The notes below the pieces were generated by a model. The model saw nothing but the letters and a program-made list of their open reading frames with translations. It did no database searches and was not told the origin of the DNA. Positions 48,701 to 60,700 of a stretch of DNA of 64,000 nt are shown here, in pieces; the stretch's first letter is position 1, and every line of letters begins with the position of its first letter. This DNA is from Dendrolimus kikuchii (lineage: Eukaryota; Arthropoda; Insecta; Lepidoptera; Lasiocampidae): contig CM034402.1 of the NCBI GenBank assembly GCA_019925095.2, positions 12,845,501 to 12,909,500 of the forward strand, in the 5' to 3' direction. A program made the translations under genes and the position numbers.

Positions 48701-51700
48701 ATAAAAAAATAAAAATAATTATAGTCCTATAGCACTAGTACCGGTGTTATCTAAGATCATCGAAAGACCTATTTATAATAGATTAATTTAATTTTTTACC
48801 AAATTTAATATCCTAGCAAAAGCGCAGTTCGGTTTTTGGAAATTCAAATCTACTTTTTTGCCAACTTATCAACTCACCTTCTAAATGTAATTCTAAATAA
48901 TTTAAACAACAAAACTGCCTGTTGTGCTCTATTTCTGGATCTCAGCAAAGCCTTCGATTTTGTTAACCATGCTATTCTGATCCAAAAATTAGATTATTAA
49001 ATATGGTGTTTGATGTCCAGCTCTTAATTTATTAACTAATTATTTCAGTGATCGCCAACAAATAACTTGAGTTATGAAACTTGATAGAGATTCTAACTGT
49101 ATTACAAACTACGATCCTACACAAAAATTGAGCCCTTTATTATTTCTGTTATATGTGAACGACCTGCCTCTCGCCACAAAACATTATTTTATTTACAGAC
49201 GATACAACAATATTTATAAAATTTGCTATTATCTATGACTACGAAAATGATGTTATGACATGTTTGTCTGATATTATTGATTGGCTCAATTCTAATAAAC
49301 TAATTATCAATTTATCGAAAACAAAAATTATTCAATTTAGAATAAAATGAAGTAAATTAAATCATCTAAATATTAATCATAATAATATAAATATAGAACA
49401 GGTTAATTGCACAAAATTCCTGGGAATCCAAATTGACGCTCATTTATTATGGAAACAACAAACAACAACAAAAAAATATAAACCTAGTAAGATAAATAGC
49501 TGTGCAAACCATATTTCTTTTTCTAGGCCATGGAATGGAGCCCTGACCAAGAATTACTTGTGCTAGTCACAAAAGAGATGAAAACAATTTTATTGTCATG
49601 CACATTTGATCCAGTAAGTGAAATAAATTTGCTTGATCAAGAGTTTGGTGATAAACAGTTCATTACTGTTGGCTGGGGCAAAAAAGAGACACAGTTTCAT
49701 GGTTCAGCAGGTAAACAGGCTGCTAAGATTAAGAATGAAGTTCAAGCCGGTACGTTATTTTAAAATTTTTCCTTAAAAATATTAAAGTATATAATAACAA
49801 TCATGTAAAATATTAGAAACCTTTCGAGAGGATTTCATTCCTTTGCATGTCTATAGAATTGGATGTTTCTCTTTGAAAAAATAAATAATTCTATTTAATA
49901 CATGGTGATATTAATGAGCTTAAATTTTTTTCTATAAATAACAATAATATACAGATATTAAACTTTGCATACATACATAATGTATGCATTTGCATTATTG
50001 GCGTAAAGAAAACTTGTTTTTTGCCTGAATTTTTAACATCTAATATTTAAAAAACAAGTACTTGTACTGAATTTAATTAACTATAATAATTGAACCAATA
50101 AGAAAGAACAATATTCATACTATTGTAATGAACAATAAACTAGACGATCAACGCCCCAAATAATATTGGGGTATAAAAGCGAATATAAAAAAATGTAATG
50201 AATAAGTACAATCATTTCTTTGTACATTTTTTTTAAAATCTGGATATTTATTTTCTATTTGTAGATCCTGCATTCTCAGATAACAAAATTAAAATAACAT
50301 GGAGAGGTGATGGTCATTTATATGCAATTGGCTTCTCTATGGATGGTATCAAAATATTCAAAGTGTTTGATAGAGAAGGTCATCTGCAGTATACTAGCGA
50401 AAAACAACAAGGATTAGAAAGTAATTTATCTTGGAGACCGAGTGGTAACCTTATAGCTACCACTCAAAAACTTCCAGATAAATACTTGGTTTCATTCTTT
50501 GAAAAAAATGGCTTGAAACATGGTGAATTTGATATTACTGATAAATCTGTTAATATTGAAGATATTGTATGGAGTTCTGATTCTGAAATATTAACATTAC
50601 TATGCAAAGATAAAGAAACAAATACACAAAAGCTACTATTATACACAACGAGTAATTATCATTGGTATCTAAAGCAATATTTACTATTTAACCGGGCACA
50701 AAAAATAATTAAAATTATGTGGGACAATGATTTTAATGTGGCCAATAATAAAAAGTTGCATGTAATTTTACATGATGGTACATATTACAAGTTTAATTGG
50801 ATTTGGCATACTGACCATAGTACTGGACATTGTAATAAAGATGATTCTGTTGTGGCTGTTATTGATGGAAATAAGATTTTGCTAACTGGTTTTAGACAGA
50901 CTGTTGTTCCTCCACCCATGTCTGCACTGGAAATAAAGTTGGAAGTTTTTATTAATTCTGTTAATTTTTCACCAAAACTTTCAAAATTAGACTCTAATAC
51001 ATTTTTTGTATGTACTTCTAATAATAAATTATTATTTTATGAACAAAAGCAAAAATGTCCATTACAATATAAGGAGTATAAAACAGTTGATTTGGATAAA
51101 TATGATTTTCCATTTCAGTATTATAACTGGTTTTGGGTTACTGATAATATTATTGTATGTGTAACAGTTGACAACTACTATTCTTATAATTTAATAGAAT
51201 ATGCTGTTGAATCTGACAAAATTCTCAAAAGGAATACGATTTCATTACCAGCAGCCATTTTCCGAATCCAAGCACATCCCACAGATATTGGATTGTTATT
51301 CCTGGAACTAAATAATGGAGACATATTAAAATATAAACTGGGAGAATCAGTGAATATACATGATCTTTCCTTTCACAGTCCTTGTATTAAATTCAACGTT
51401 TTCTCCATTGATAACAATTTACAGTTTATTGGTCTTTCTCATAAAGGCAATTTGTTTATTAATGACAAAATGATTATAAATAATGTCAGTTCTTATTTTG
51501 TACACACACATTTTCTTCTAATAACTACTTTGCAACATGTTTTACTGTGTACAGAATTAACTGAAGTGGGTTTGAGTGCAATAATAGATTACCAGAAAAA
51601 TGAATCTGAATATATTTATAAACGAAAATTAGAAAGAGGGGCAAAATTGGTCATAGCTGTACCAAATGATACTAGAACAGTATTTCAAATGCCTAGAGGT

Positions 51701-54700
51701 AATTTAGAAGCAATACAACCTAGACCTTTATCTCTTAAAATTATTGGAGAATATCTAAACAATTGCAAATATCATGAAGCATTTGACTTAATGAGAAAAC
51801 AAAGAATCAATCTTAATTTGTTTTATGACCATGATCCTGATAAATTTGTCAATAATATAAATCTATTTCTAGATACAATTAACAATAATTCTTGGTTGAA
51901 TCTTTTCTTGTCAGATCTAGAAAACCTTGATGTTACTAAAACAATGTATGCCAGCAGTTATGCTAGTGCAGCATATAATATAAAAAGGTCTGTTGATACA
52001 AAGATTCAAAGAATATGTGACATTGTTAGAGAAACTTTGCTCAAAAGATCTGATAATGATAATAGAATATTACCAGTTCTCACAACATTTGTAAAGAAGA
52101 ACAACATTGACGATTTGGAAAAAGCTTTATTGCTAATAAAAGAGTTGAAATTAAAAGAGTCTGGAGGTTCAAAATTGCCTGTTAGTTCTGATGAAGCATT
52201 AAAATACTTGCTTTATATGGTAGATGTGAACCAGTTATTTGATGTTGCTTTAGGAATGTATGATTTTGATTTAGTTTTGTTAGTTGCTAACAAATCACAG
52301 AAAGATCCAAAAGAATATATTCCTATGCTGAATGAATTGAATGAGATGGATGAAAACTATAGAAGGTTTTCAATAAATAAATATTTGAAAAGATTTGATA
52401 AGGCTGTTAATTGTTTAGTAAAATGTGGATCTGAAAAGTATAATGAGTTGAAAACATTTGTTAAGTATCACAGTTTGTATAGAGAAGCACTATCACAATT
52501 TTCAATGGATGATTACATTTTTAATGAAATATCAGAAGATTTTGGTTTGTATTTGAAATTGAAAAAGCAATTCACAGAAGCAGGTATTATTTTTGAAAAA
52601 GCAAATAACATGGACAGGGCTGTAGAATGTTACAAAGATGCGTTGGAGTGGGAAATGGCGATTAGTTTGGCACAAACATGGCCAAAAGAAGACTTCAAGG
52701 AACTTTGTTGGTAAGTTATTCATTTTACAGCAAATATTATATTAAAACTCAGGCACACTGAACTCAAATTCCGGGAGTCTCATATCTATAGTGCCAGTGT
52801 CGAAGTTACCAAAATGAAAATACGTACAATTATGTAGTGTAAACTGAACTTAAAGTGAAAAAGTTTTTAAACAGAACCATATTTGTATGGACCATGGCCG
52901 GTTTCTATATCTTATGGACCATTAATTCAGTTTAGCATAAACTCCATACAAGTAATGTCAAAATTCATCTAATGGCAAGTGAATAAATATATTCACTAGC
53001 TTCTTATTATTATATTATGTTTAATTTAAGAAGATATTTAGTTTATTTATTCATTTTTGTTTTTGCTCGGTAGAGCTGACTATGAGTAATAAGGGTGCTC
53101 ATTGTTCAATAGTATATTTACAAATTGTCTAACTTTAAGTTTATGGTCAACAGTAGTTTTTATCCATTCATATTACATCTCACTGTAAAAGGTACAGTAA
53201 TCGCCTGCAGACATATTTTGCGAGCTCTTGTTCGCAAAATAAATCTGCAAGCGACATTGTTGGCATCCACTAGTCATTTCTTGTGTCTTTAATTAAAATT
53301 AATTTTACATTTAACAGACTAAAAGTCGTTAAAGATTGGCTAGCTAAGTATAATTAATGTATGTATGTAGGTTGATTTTCATTAGCATATAATATGGCTG
53401 TGCGCAGATATTTATGTCTGCTAAATATTAGATAATTAGCCATTATTTAGATAGCACACACTGTGTGTGCTATCTAATAGGCTTTGAATGCCAGAGCTCT
53501 GAAAATTGTTTCTATAATGTTTGGGTATTTAAGATTTAAATTATTTCTCTACCTAGAGAGGCATTAAAAATCTCTATCTAATGTTATTGTTGCCTGTTGA
53601 GAAAATAAAATATAGTTTTATTAAAGTAATCTAATTTGTAGGTACTTTATTAATGCATTGAAAGAAGAAAAGCGTCATAAAGAAGCTTTAACTATTCTAG
53701 AACAATTTTATGAGGACTGCGAGGAAGCAATATCTTATGCAATAGAATGTGGCCAATACAAAACAGCTATGAGACTTTGTTCTCAATATAAAAAACCTAA
53801 ATTAAAGGGTAAGTTATGGTTTAATGCTACTAAAACCCTAAAATAAATAAATATTTTAGGGTTTTAGTAGCTTAATAACAACAGGTAAAAATAAAATGTA
53901 TGGCTTTGTGCCTTTGACTGGGGATTGCTGGAATTACTTACGAAATATGATGTTGCAAGATATAGGGATGTTTGAGGTATAGAAGTGTTTTTCTTATAGT
54001 TGTTATCTTTACTGGGGGGTTGTCATTCTTAAGATTCGTCTACGGCACCACCTACATTGCCAGATTAGGTAAGTATATTATTTTTGTTAGGTTGCTTGGA
54101 AGAAATCACTTTAAGCGTTAAGGCTCTGTCCCTTATAAACATGGAGGTCGGAGACAGCAGTAAAACATGGCACGATATTATTAAATATTTGACTTGACTT
54201 TTAGTGATTTTGGCAACGCCTTTATTGTGTTTTTTATTTTAATGAGCGGCAAAGTACCTGGCTAAATCTTGAACTTTATCATACACTATAATTAGTACAT
54301 TGCACACTCTAACTTGAACTAGTTTTCTAGAAGTTTGAGTATAAGAATACAAACTAAATGTTTTTATTGTATGTTTCAGATGACCATCTTCTACCTGCAT
54401 TGATGGAAGACTATAAAAACATTCAAGAACAAATTGAAATAAATTGGACAAATTTTATAAAATACAGAAACCGCTTGAGTGTTGTAAGAGAGAACAAGAG
54501 TAAAAATCCTTTTGAAAATGTATATGATTCTTACGCTAACAAAGACAGTGATTTGTATTCCGATGCTGGAAGTACTATGGCCTCTTCGAAAGGTTCCAGG
54601 TATATTTGATAGTTTTATATACTTGTAATATTTAAATTTTTAGGGTTCCATGACCAGAGGACTGAAAATATAACTATATTGTAAAATTAATGAAAAGTTT

Positions 54701-57472
54701 TAAGTCAAAATTGCTATTTACACAATGTCAAAATTGACCAAAGTCTAATTACTAAAGACCAGGTATCAATTTCAATTCATTTACAGTTTTATTGAAACAG
54801 CCATTTCATCTTAAATTTAAGTTATTTATTTCATAATGTTTTCTTAAGTTTTCGCGACTTGTTAGATAATAAAACTACGTTTTAACGGTTTTCAACCGTT
54901 GTAAACCGTTAAAACGTAGTTTTATTATTTATTTCATTTCGTTATCTAGCAGAGTTATGGATATAATCCCTGTTATTATTTTATTATAATTACTAAATTG
55001 TTTTGGCTGCAGTTCAGTGTATATGTAGTTTAGATACCGAGGTCGAGGATGGACATAGGATATTTTTAATCCTGGAAAATGGAATAGTTTCCAGGATATC
55101 TATCTCTTTTACGCTTTTATGGAAAAAGTAGACTGTTTTTGCTGAAATTTAGTATGGCATGTAGTTTCAATACTGAGAATGGACATAGGATACTTTTCAT
55201 ACTGCAAAATGGAATAATATAGTATCCATTCTCAGTACTAACACGTGCAAATTTACACTTGATACAATAACCTATCTAAATTAAAATGGCTACCACCCTT
55301 GGTCTAGAGTATGCCTCCATAATAACCTTGAGTTGTGTTCTGGCATTAGTGACCAGGTTTCAGTCTCCCTTAAGAGAGCAGCAGCGCATTTGTAGCACTT
55401 GGTGTTACAAATGTCCATAGGCGATGGTAACGGCTTTCCGTGAGGTGAGCAGTCTGTCTGTCTGCTGAAGTCATGCAATAAAAAAGGGCCTAGTATAAAT
55501 ATGATTTTCTGCCATCTTTCAGCCGTTCCTACAGGTCAAGTAAAAATAAAAGAAAACACGAACGTAAAGTTGCATCTCTTAAAGAAGGCTCCCAATATGA
55601 AGATGTCGCCATTGTAATGGCTTTACATAGTCTCGTAACATCGTCATTTGAATTGAGACTACAAGTTAAAGAAGTTGTAATTGCTCTGTGTTGTTTCAGT
55701 CAAGATAAAGAAGCATTTGTATTACAGGTATGTTTTATTAGAGCATAGTTACTCAATCTGGGGGTCGCATTCTGTTAAAAACATAAGACAGAACAGAAAC
55801 ACAGTAATTTTTTAGTGTAGTCTTATAAAAATAAATATTAAGTGCCATGTATTTTGTAGTGAATGGGTCAGGTCGCAAGACGTATTACTTGACTTTTTGG
55901 TTTTTTAGTGGATCGCTACGTAAAAATTGTTGAGAAACAACGTATTAAAGCATTTCAGCTCTGCAGCTTCAAAACCTATGAAATGCATTCTATGCAATAT
56001 TACACAACAGCACAAAACAATACCAAAAACTTCAAGGGTCTGCTATTTCAAAACTATAGAGTTTATTGGTAGCAATACTATGTTTTGGTAAGCACTATGC
56101 ATCAGTAAATGTCTAAAAAGACTATAAATGCACAAACAAGTTGTTGGTTGAAATTGCACAGCTGATGTGTAATATGGATAAATGATATATAATATGGATA
56201 TCGGAGTCTATTTTATGGGATGAAAAGTTTCTCTTGTTCCCGTTATGGTTAGTGCATACAATTTTTCATGTTCATTCCGAGGCTGTTATTAAGTACAAAC
56301 AAGCTCACTTTCACATTTATGTATTACTATGGATTAATGATGATGAACCCACCCACACACAGGTGCATATGCAAGCTGCTATGTGTGATCATCACATGTT
56401 TGTGTATGATGGTTAAGATAATTCTGGGGCCACACCAAAATAAATATTATTAAATTTTCTTTCACTGACAGCACAACAATACATATTTACATTAATGCTG
56501 GGTTCCTATGCACCATTCATTTCCCTTATAAATAAAATAGTCTTTGTGGCTGAAAAAATATTTAACTTAATTTATTTAATACATCAATTGGTATCAAATT
56601 AAACCTCGTTGCCAGTTAGTCCGTCGACAATGGATTCCCTCAAGCTATTTGATTCCTATTTCTCCTGGCCGTGTGTTTCAGATCATCCTCCCATACCTTG
56701 TATTACATATATCATGGGTATAGGAGCGTATGTCAGAAAAACTACCAATGTAAACCTTTTAATTTAGCCTTACAATTTCTTTTCACAAAGTTGGCATCAA
56801 TTTATACAATGTAATATTTCAGAAATCATTAGATAAATTATTGAAAGAAATGAAAGATAGCTTCAAAGACATTTGGACGACTGAACTGGTACTGGACGCA
56901 ACTAATGCACAGATAGCGGCATATAATGTCCCAGAGGGTGTAAATGTTATACCACAAGGAATTGCAACACTTGGTATGTTTATTTTATATACAGTAATGT
57001 AAAAGTAACAGCAGCCTAAATATCTATTCATGATTATTTTTTAAGGATTTGGTATAAGGCTCAGTTAACTATATAATTCATACCATGGAAGAATAGGAAT
57101 GACCATTACCTAGTAAAAATGCAATTTGAAGATCTTTCTGAACCATATCCCCAGAAAGCTTAAATAATATTTATTTATTATAAATAAAGTATAATGCATA
57201 ATAATACAATTATTAATATACCAATTATGAATGACTTCTATTTCCTTCACGAGTTTATAAACTGATTTAAGAATAAGAGGGTTCATGTTTATTTTCATGA
57301 TTATAAGCCTAAATGGCACTCTGTTGTTCGTGCCTACCCCGCAAGGGAACTGGCGTGAAGTTATGTATGTATGTATGTTTATTTTCAATTTATTCTTTTT
57401 ATTACAGAACCACATATAAGGATAGCACCTATTATTCAAGAATTTAATTGGAAACTAGATGGACTCAATTAA
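45768..57472 (+). CDS. ELP1: ELP1 (IKBKAP/IKAP), Elongator scaffold, eight exons visible, N terminus missing
   Basis: Visible coding exons are 45768-46008, 49527-49749, 50265-52710, 53642-53808, 54380-54599, 55523-55727, 56823-56973 and 57408-57472. Phases agree and they give about 1238 residues. ELP1 is the largest Elongator subunit, a scaffold for tRNA wobble-uridine modification. It has N-terminal beta-propellers (VGWGKKETQFHGSAGKQAAK, ITWRGDGHLYAI, FRQTVVPPPMS), the family block VFQMPRGNLEAIQPRPL, then a helical repeat region (MRKQRINLNLFYDHDPDKF, YLLYMVDVNQLFDVALGMYD, LVANKSQKDPKEYIPMLNEL). A basic patch near the C terminus (SSKNKRKHERK) matches the tRNA-binding region. Human ELP1 is 1332 aa. 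The first ~35 codons are not found: the 45768 boundary rests on an AG at 45766-45767, and frames upstream are closed by stops. Intron 1 (3.5 kb) is filled with retrotransposon relics. An AATAAA is at 57499-57504. Confidence 0.93.
46262..46480 (-). repeat. truncated class A repeat in ELP1 intron 1
   Basis: 'gatctatctgtgcaggaatg' to 'ccataacaaccttgagttat', with the same order as the copy at 18.7 kb, then lost. Non-coding. Confidence 0.65.
46560..49500 (+). mobile_element. decayed Jockey/LINE-type non-LTR retrotransposon, split by a Penelope-like insertion
   Basis: The left part (to 47854) holds endonuclease-like segments in broken frames, including GIELMKFGMCILCTYRTPDS and a Y-L-S-D-H-S motif near 47107. 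The right part (from 48579) has reverse transcriptase landmarks: EQGSFPDQLKISIIKPFFKK, a YSPIALVPVLSKIIERPIY-like segment, a LSPLLFLLYVNDLPL segment near 49130-49175, and a decayed Y-x-D-D position. Many stops and frameshifts make it inactive. It sits in ELP1 intron 1 in the same orientation as the gene. Its left limit is approximate. Confidence 0.7.
47855..48578 (+). mobile_element. Penelope-like element, 5'-deleted, with 13-bp target duplication
   Basis: A perfect 13-bp direct repeat CTTATTAAATTAA (47842-47854 and 48579-48591) bounds a 724-bp insertion. It has a ~30-bp tail, a short left terminal segment (47885-47960, 'gttttaacggttttaaacat' to 'tttccgacgttt'), the C-terminal end of a Penelope reading frame (about 47963-48235, with LAKENRFIPRMMCEAIEIKK and HPNFNREDGWQIPPVWDPII) and an inverted long terminal segment to 48578. 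That C-terminal segment resembles the end of the GIY-YIG endonuclease region. Removing it rejoins the host LINE frame at Leu-Ile-Lys-Leu. Confidence 0.9.
52896..52990 (-). mobile_element. truncated MITE, class G
   Basis: GGCCGGTTTCTATATCTTAT followed by 'agtaatgtcaaaattcatct' and 'gcaagtgaataaata' matches the reverse complement of the interior of 44435-44560. It lies in the ELP1 intron after 52710. Confidence 0.5.
53447..53477. repeat. short palindrome in ELP1 intron
   Basis: TTAGATAGCACACA is mirrored by TGTGTGCTATCTAA across a three-base centre. Its role is unknown. Confidence 0.7.
53821..53875. repeat. hairpin just after an ELP1 donor site
   Basis: GCTACTAAAACCCTAAAATA (53826-53845) and its exact reverse complement (53852-53871) are separated by 6 nt, only 17 nt after the exon end at 53808. 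Such a stem could hold the donor region of the pre-mRNA. Confidence 0.8.
54835..54924 (+). mobile_element. 90-bp miniature Penelope-like hairpin with 13-bp target duplication
   Basis: TTATTTATTTCAT is duplicated at 54822-54834 and 54925-54937. Between the copies is only the tail ('ttttcttaagttttcgcgac', nearly identical to 47857-47876) and about 30 bp of each terminal repeat facing each other ('taataaaactacgttttaac' and its complement). No coding sequence remains. It is in ELP1, 235 bp after the exon ending at 54599. Confidence 0.88.
55285..55490 (-). repeat. truncated class A repeat in ELP1 intron
   Basis: 'atggctaccacccttggtct' through 'aagagagcagcagcgcattt' to 'atgcaataaaaaag', so this copy keeps the A-rich end and lost the other. 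It ends about 30 bp before the exon at 55523. Confidence 0.65.
57300..57382 (-). mobile_element. truncated class B repeat next to the last ELP1 exon
   Basis: 'taagcctaaatggcactctg' to 'gcgtgaagttatgtatgtat', the reverse complement of the left half of class B. It ends about 25 bp before the acceptor of the last exon (57408), so it contributes much of the intron's 3' end. Confidence 0.7.
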
Positions 57473-57572
57473 TTTCATATATTTAAAAATTAATTTTAAA
57501 TAAAAGTATGTCAAGTGTATTTCAATTGTTTTATTTGGCACAATAAATTAAACGTACTTAAATAAAAAAAAG

Positions 57573-57670
57573 TCGTGGTAGCGTAATGGCTAGCGCATGC
57601 GTCCCAAACTCGGAAGAGCGCGGGTTTGATCCTGGCCGGAATGCATGCACCACTAGTCAGTTTTCATATA
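57573..57670 (+). mobile_element. truncated SINE, class F, between ELP1 and LRR1
   Basis: 'gtcgtggtagcgtaatggct', 'gcgcgggtttgatcctggcc' and 'cgcatgcgtcccaaactcgg' match the head of the class F copy at 23.4 kb. The body is missing. It fills most of the 325-bp gap between two convergent stop codons. Confidence 0.7.
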
Positions 57671-57797
57671 TACTTAAATAGGTAAACATGCAAATTTTCA
57701 TATTATTCCAAAATATGTTTATTTAATTGCTCACACATTACATTGAAACACTTACTATATAATTACTTATCTAGTGAATAAGAACTAAATCCTCCGA

Positions 57798-60700
57798 TTA
57801 TGAATTCCTAAAATAACTTAAACATTTAGGCGAACAAACATAGCATTCAAAGTTCACACTGCTACTTCTGTTATTATTAAACGCAACTGCTCGAAAATAG
57901 TCTTTTAATTCAAATTCTTTATGTATATAAAATTTATCATTTAATACTGGGGCTCCACATATACACATATTAGCATTATCTAAAAGTTCGACCAAAGTCC
58001 AAGGAATTATGTTAGGAGCATAGTAAACTTTATTTTTTAAAAGAAGTTTGGCGGCCATGTGTACTAAATTATTAATATAAAATTCCCATGGTGTGTATTT
58101 TTGCAACTTTGGACCAGTAGAACTCTCATGGAATTTATTTGATGAGAGGTCTATAAATTCTAATCGACACTGCATCAGACTGCATGGCAAGCTTCCTAAT
58201 TCATTGTTAGATATTGTTAAATATCTGAAAAAAAAAGTTTAGCATTAAAATTTTTCAAAGTATAAAATACAACTTTCAGGGCCATGTTTTTAATCACCAG
58301 TTAAAAGTTACTTATAAGATAACATACAATAAAACAGTTCAATTATTTTAATTTTATATAATAAGAGCTGAGTTTTCAATAGTCAGATAAATTATTTAAT
58401 AACTACCTAAGGAATAAAATTATCGTACTGTTTATCTGTCTATTAGATGGCTATGGATTTTTCAATTGATATTTAACTGGCTATGTTCCAGTAAAGACTC
58501 AAATCAACCACATTCACGAACATGATTTTTTTTCCATTCCACTTGCTTGCGGATGTTACAATCATAAACTCTAGTAGAAGAGACTATGGTGCTTGATGTC
58601 ATAAGCAATGAAATACACAATGTCATGACATTTGTGTATTTCATTATTTATGCTCGATTTTCAATGTCAAGAGAAAGAATTAATGCTCCGTAGTTAAGGT
58701 CCATTTCGACCTACCTCCTTGATGTGGGTCATTGTGAGCGCTGTGTGATCGAAAATGATGACGTCATCACTGTCGTTTTCGTCACGACCATAACAACCAT
58801 GGTCACCGTGTGGAACGGTTGATGGAGCATTTTGGGCTTTTTGAGCTACTAGTGGAATGCATCCACTGATGAATAGCCATATGATCATTTAATTGGTTCA
58901 GATAATACTAACTCTTCAGGGAGGTGAAAAAAATATACTGATTTAATTAGAGCAGGACAGAGTATTTCCATATACATCAATCACCAAATTTGATAAACAT
59001 TACAATTCAAGCAGGGTCTCCAGACTGGGGATCCTTGTGCAATTTTGGCAAATAATTTAAGGAATTTAATTTAATTTGAGGAATTAAATTAAGGGCAGAC
59101 AATTTTAGCATGAAAAATTGGGGAAATCTTTTATCTACTTAGCCTTATTACTTACTTTTGTGGTTGATTTTATCTATGATCATAGGAAGTAAATATTGCA
59201 GACTGTTTTGAAAGTTGGAATTGTCACTGGAATTCTTTTGAATCCCACCATCTAGTGAAATGATCTGGTGTAGATTTTACAATCCTAATTTTCTCTCTCA
59301 AATGGATTGATGAATTCATTGATAAGAGTTTCTTATTCGATTGCCAAATCATCTGTATACTATAAATATTCATAATAATGTCGTATTTAATTTTCGTAAT
59401 TTTGCAAAATCGAGAAACAAAACTCAATATACTTATAATTTCAGAAAAATCTGCCTCAAGAATCCTTCGAGTGTTTTGTATACATTAAAGATTTGACCCT
59501 GAAGGCTCATTTGATATATTCACCTGTATATCCCTCACTATAAAGGTGATGCAAACCTTGTGAAACAGAAAAGAAGCAGATTTTGTACACCAAAAGCAAA
59601 GTAGCTTTTGGTATGATAATCAGTACAAATTAAAAAGTGTATTAATGTATCAAGTTTCACATTTTGTGACATTTCAAAAGTACTGACTCTCATCAGAAGC
59701 TTGGTTTCTGTATGAGTATTGTGTTTTTTATTTTATTTTATTAGAGATATGTATACAGTGTTAATTTTACCTTAAACTACTGATCCGTCCAAGTGTAGCA
59801 GGTAACTTCTGAAGCTTATTGTCATCTAATTTCAGAGTAAGTAAACTTTGAAGCTTCCAAATTGCTTTTGGTAGATATAACAATTTATTACTACTGATAT
59901 CTAGGAGTTTCAATTGTTTAGAGATCTGCAGAATTAAATTTAGTCAAATTTAATATCACTGAAATAACACTTTTGTTCTTTTTACTACTGTTAAAGAGTT
60001 TAAGAGTAAAATTTTATAATTAAAATAATATTTTAATATTCAGCTATAAGCAACTGCACGCAAGCAATTTTTTAAGTAGAAAAAATAAAACAATAAATAA
60101 ACATGGTCTAAAAGAACACAGATAAAACAATTATACCAGAATACAGCTATATCTATCAAAACTAATCATTACAATTATTGAAGTAAATGAACAACAAAAT
60201 AGTTCATATTTTATGATTCAATGACTTGTATTTTAATAGGTGAATTACCTGTGGCCCTAAAAGCCATCTCCAATCAACTTGACCTTTTGCTCCTAATTGA
60301 TTATTTGATAAATACAATTCACTTAAACAAGGCATTCTTCCTGCAATTTTATAAACATTATTTTAAGAGTGAGGAATACAAAGAATATACTTGTAAGAAA
60401 ATAATAGTTTAAAGACAAATCCATACAAAGAAATATCGTTAACTGCGACTAATTAACAATAATTTCATTTAATGTTATCAAAAAGTAGAAAAACCATGCT
60501 CACCAAATTCAGATGGAATTTTCTCAATTTCATTGTTACTTAGATCAAGAATAACAAGCCTTTTAAGTAGTAATATATCTCTTCTAAAGTTACAAAGTTT
60601 CAATCCACTCAAGTAAAGAGATTCTAATGTTCTAGGTAAACCTTGCATAGGAAACTCACTTCTATTATGAATGACTATTTTTTTTGGTTCATTATCTTTA

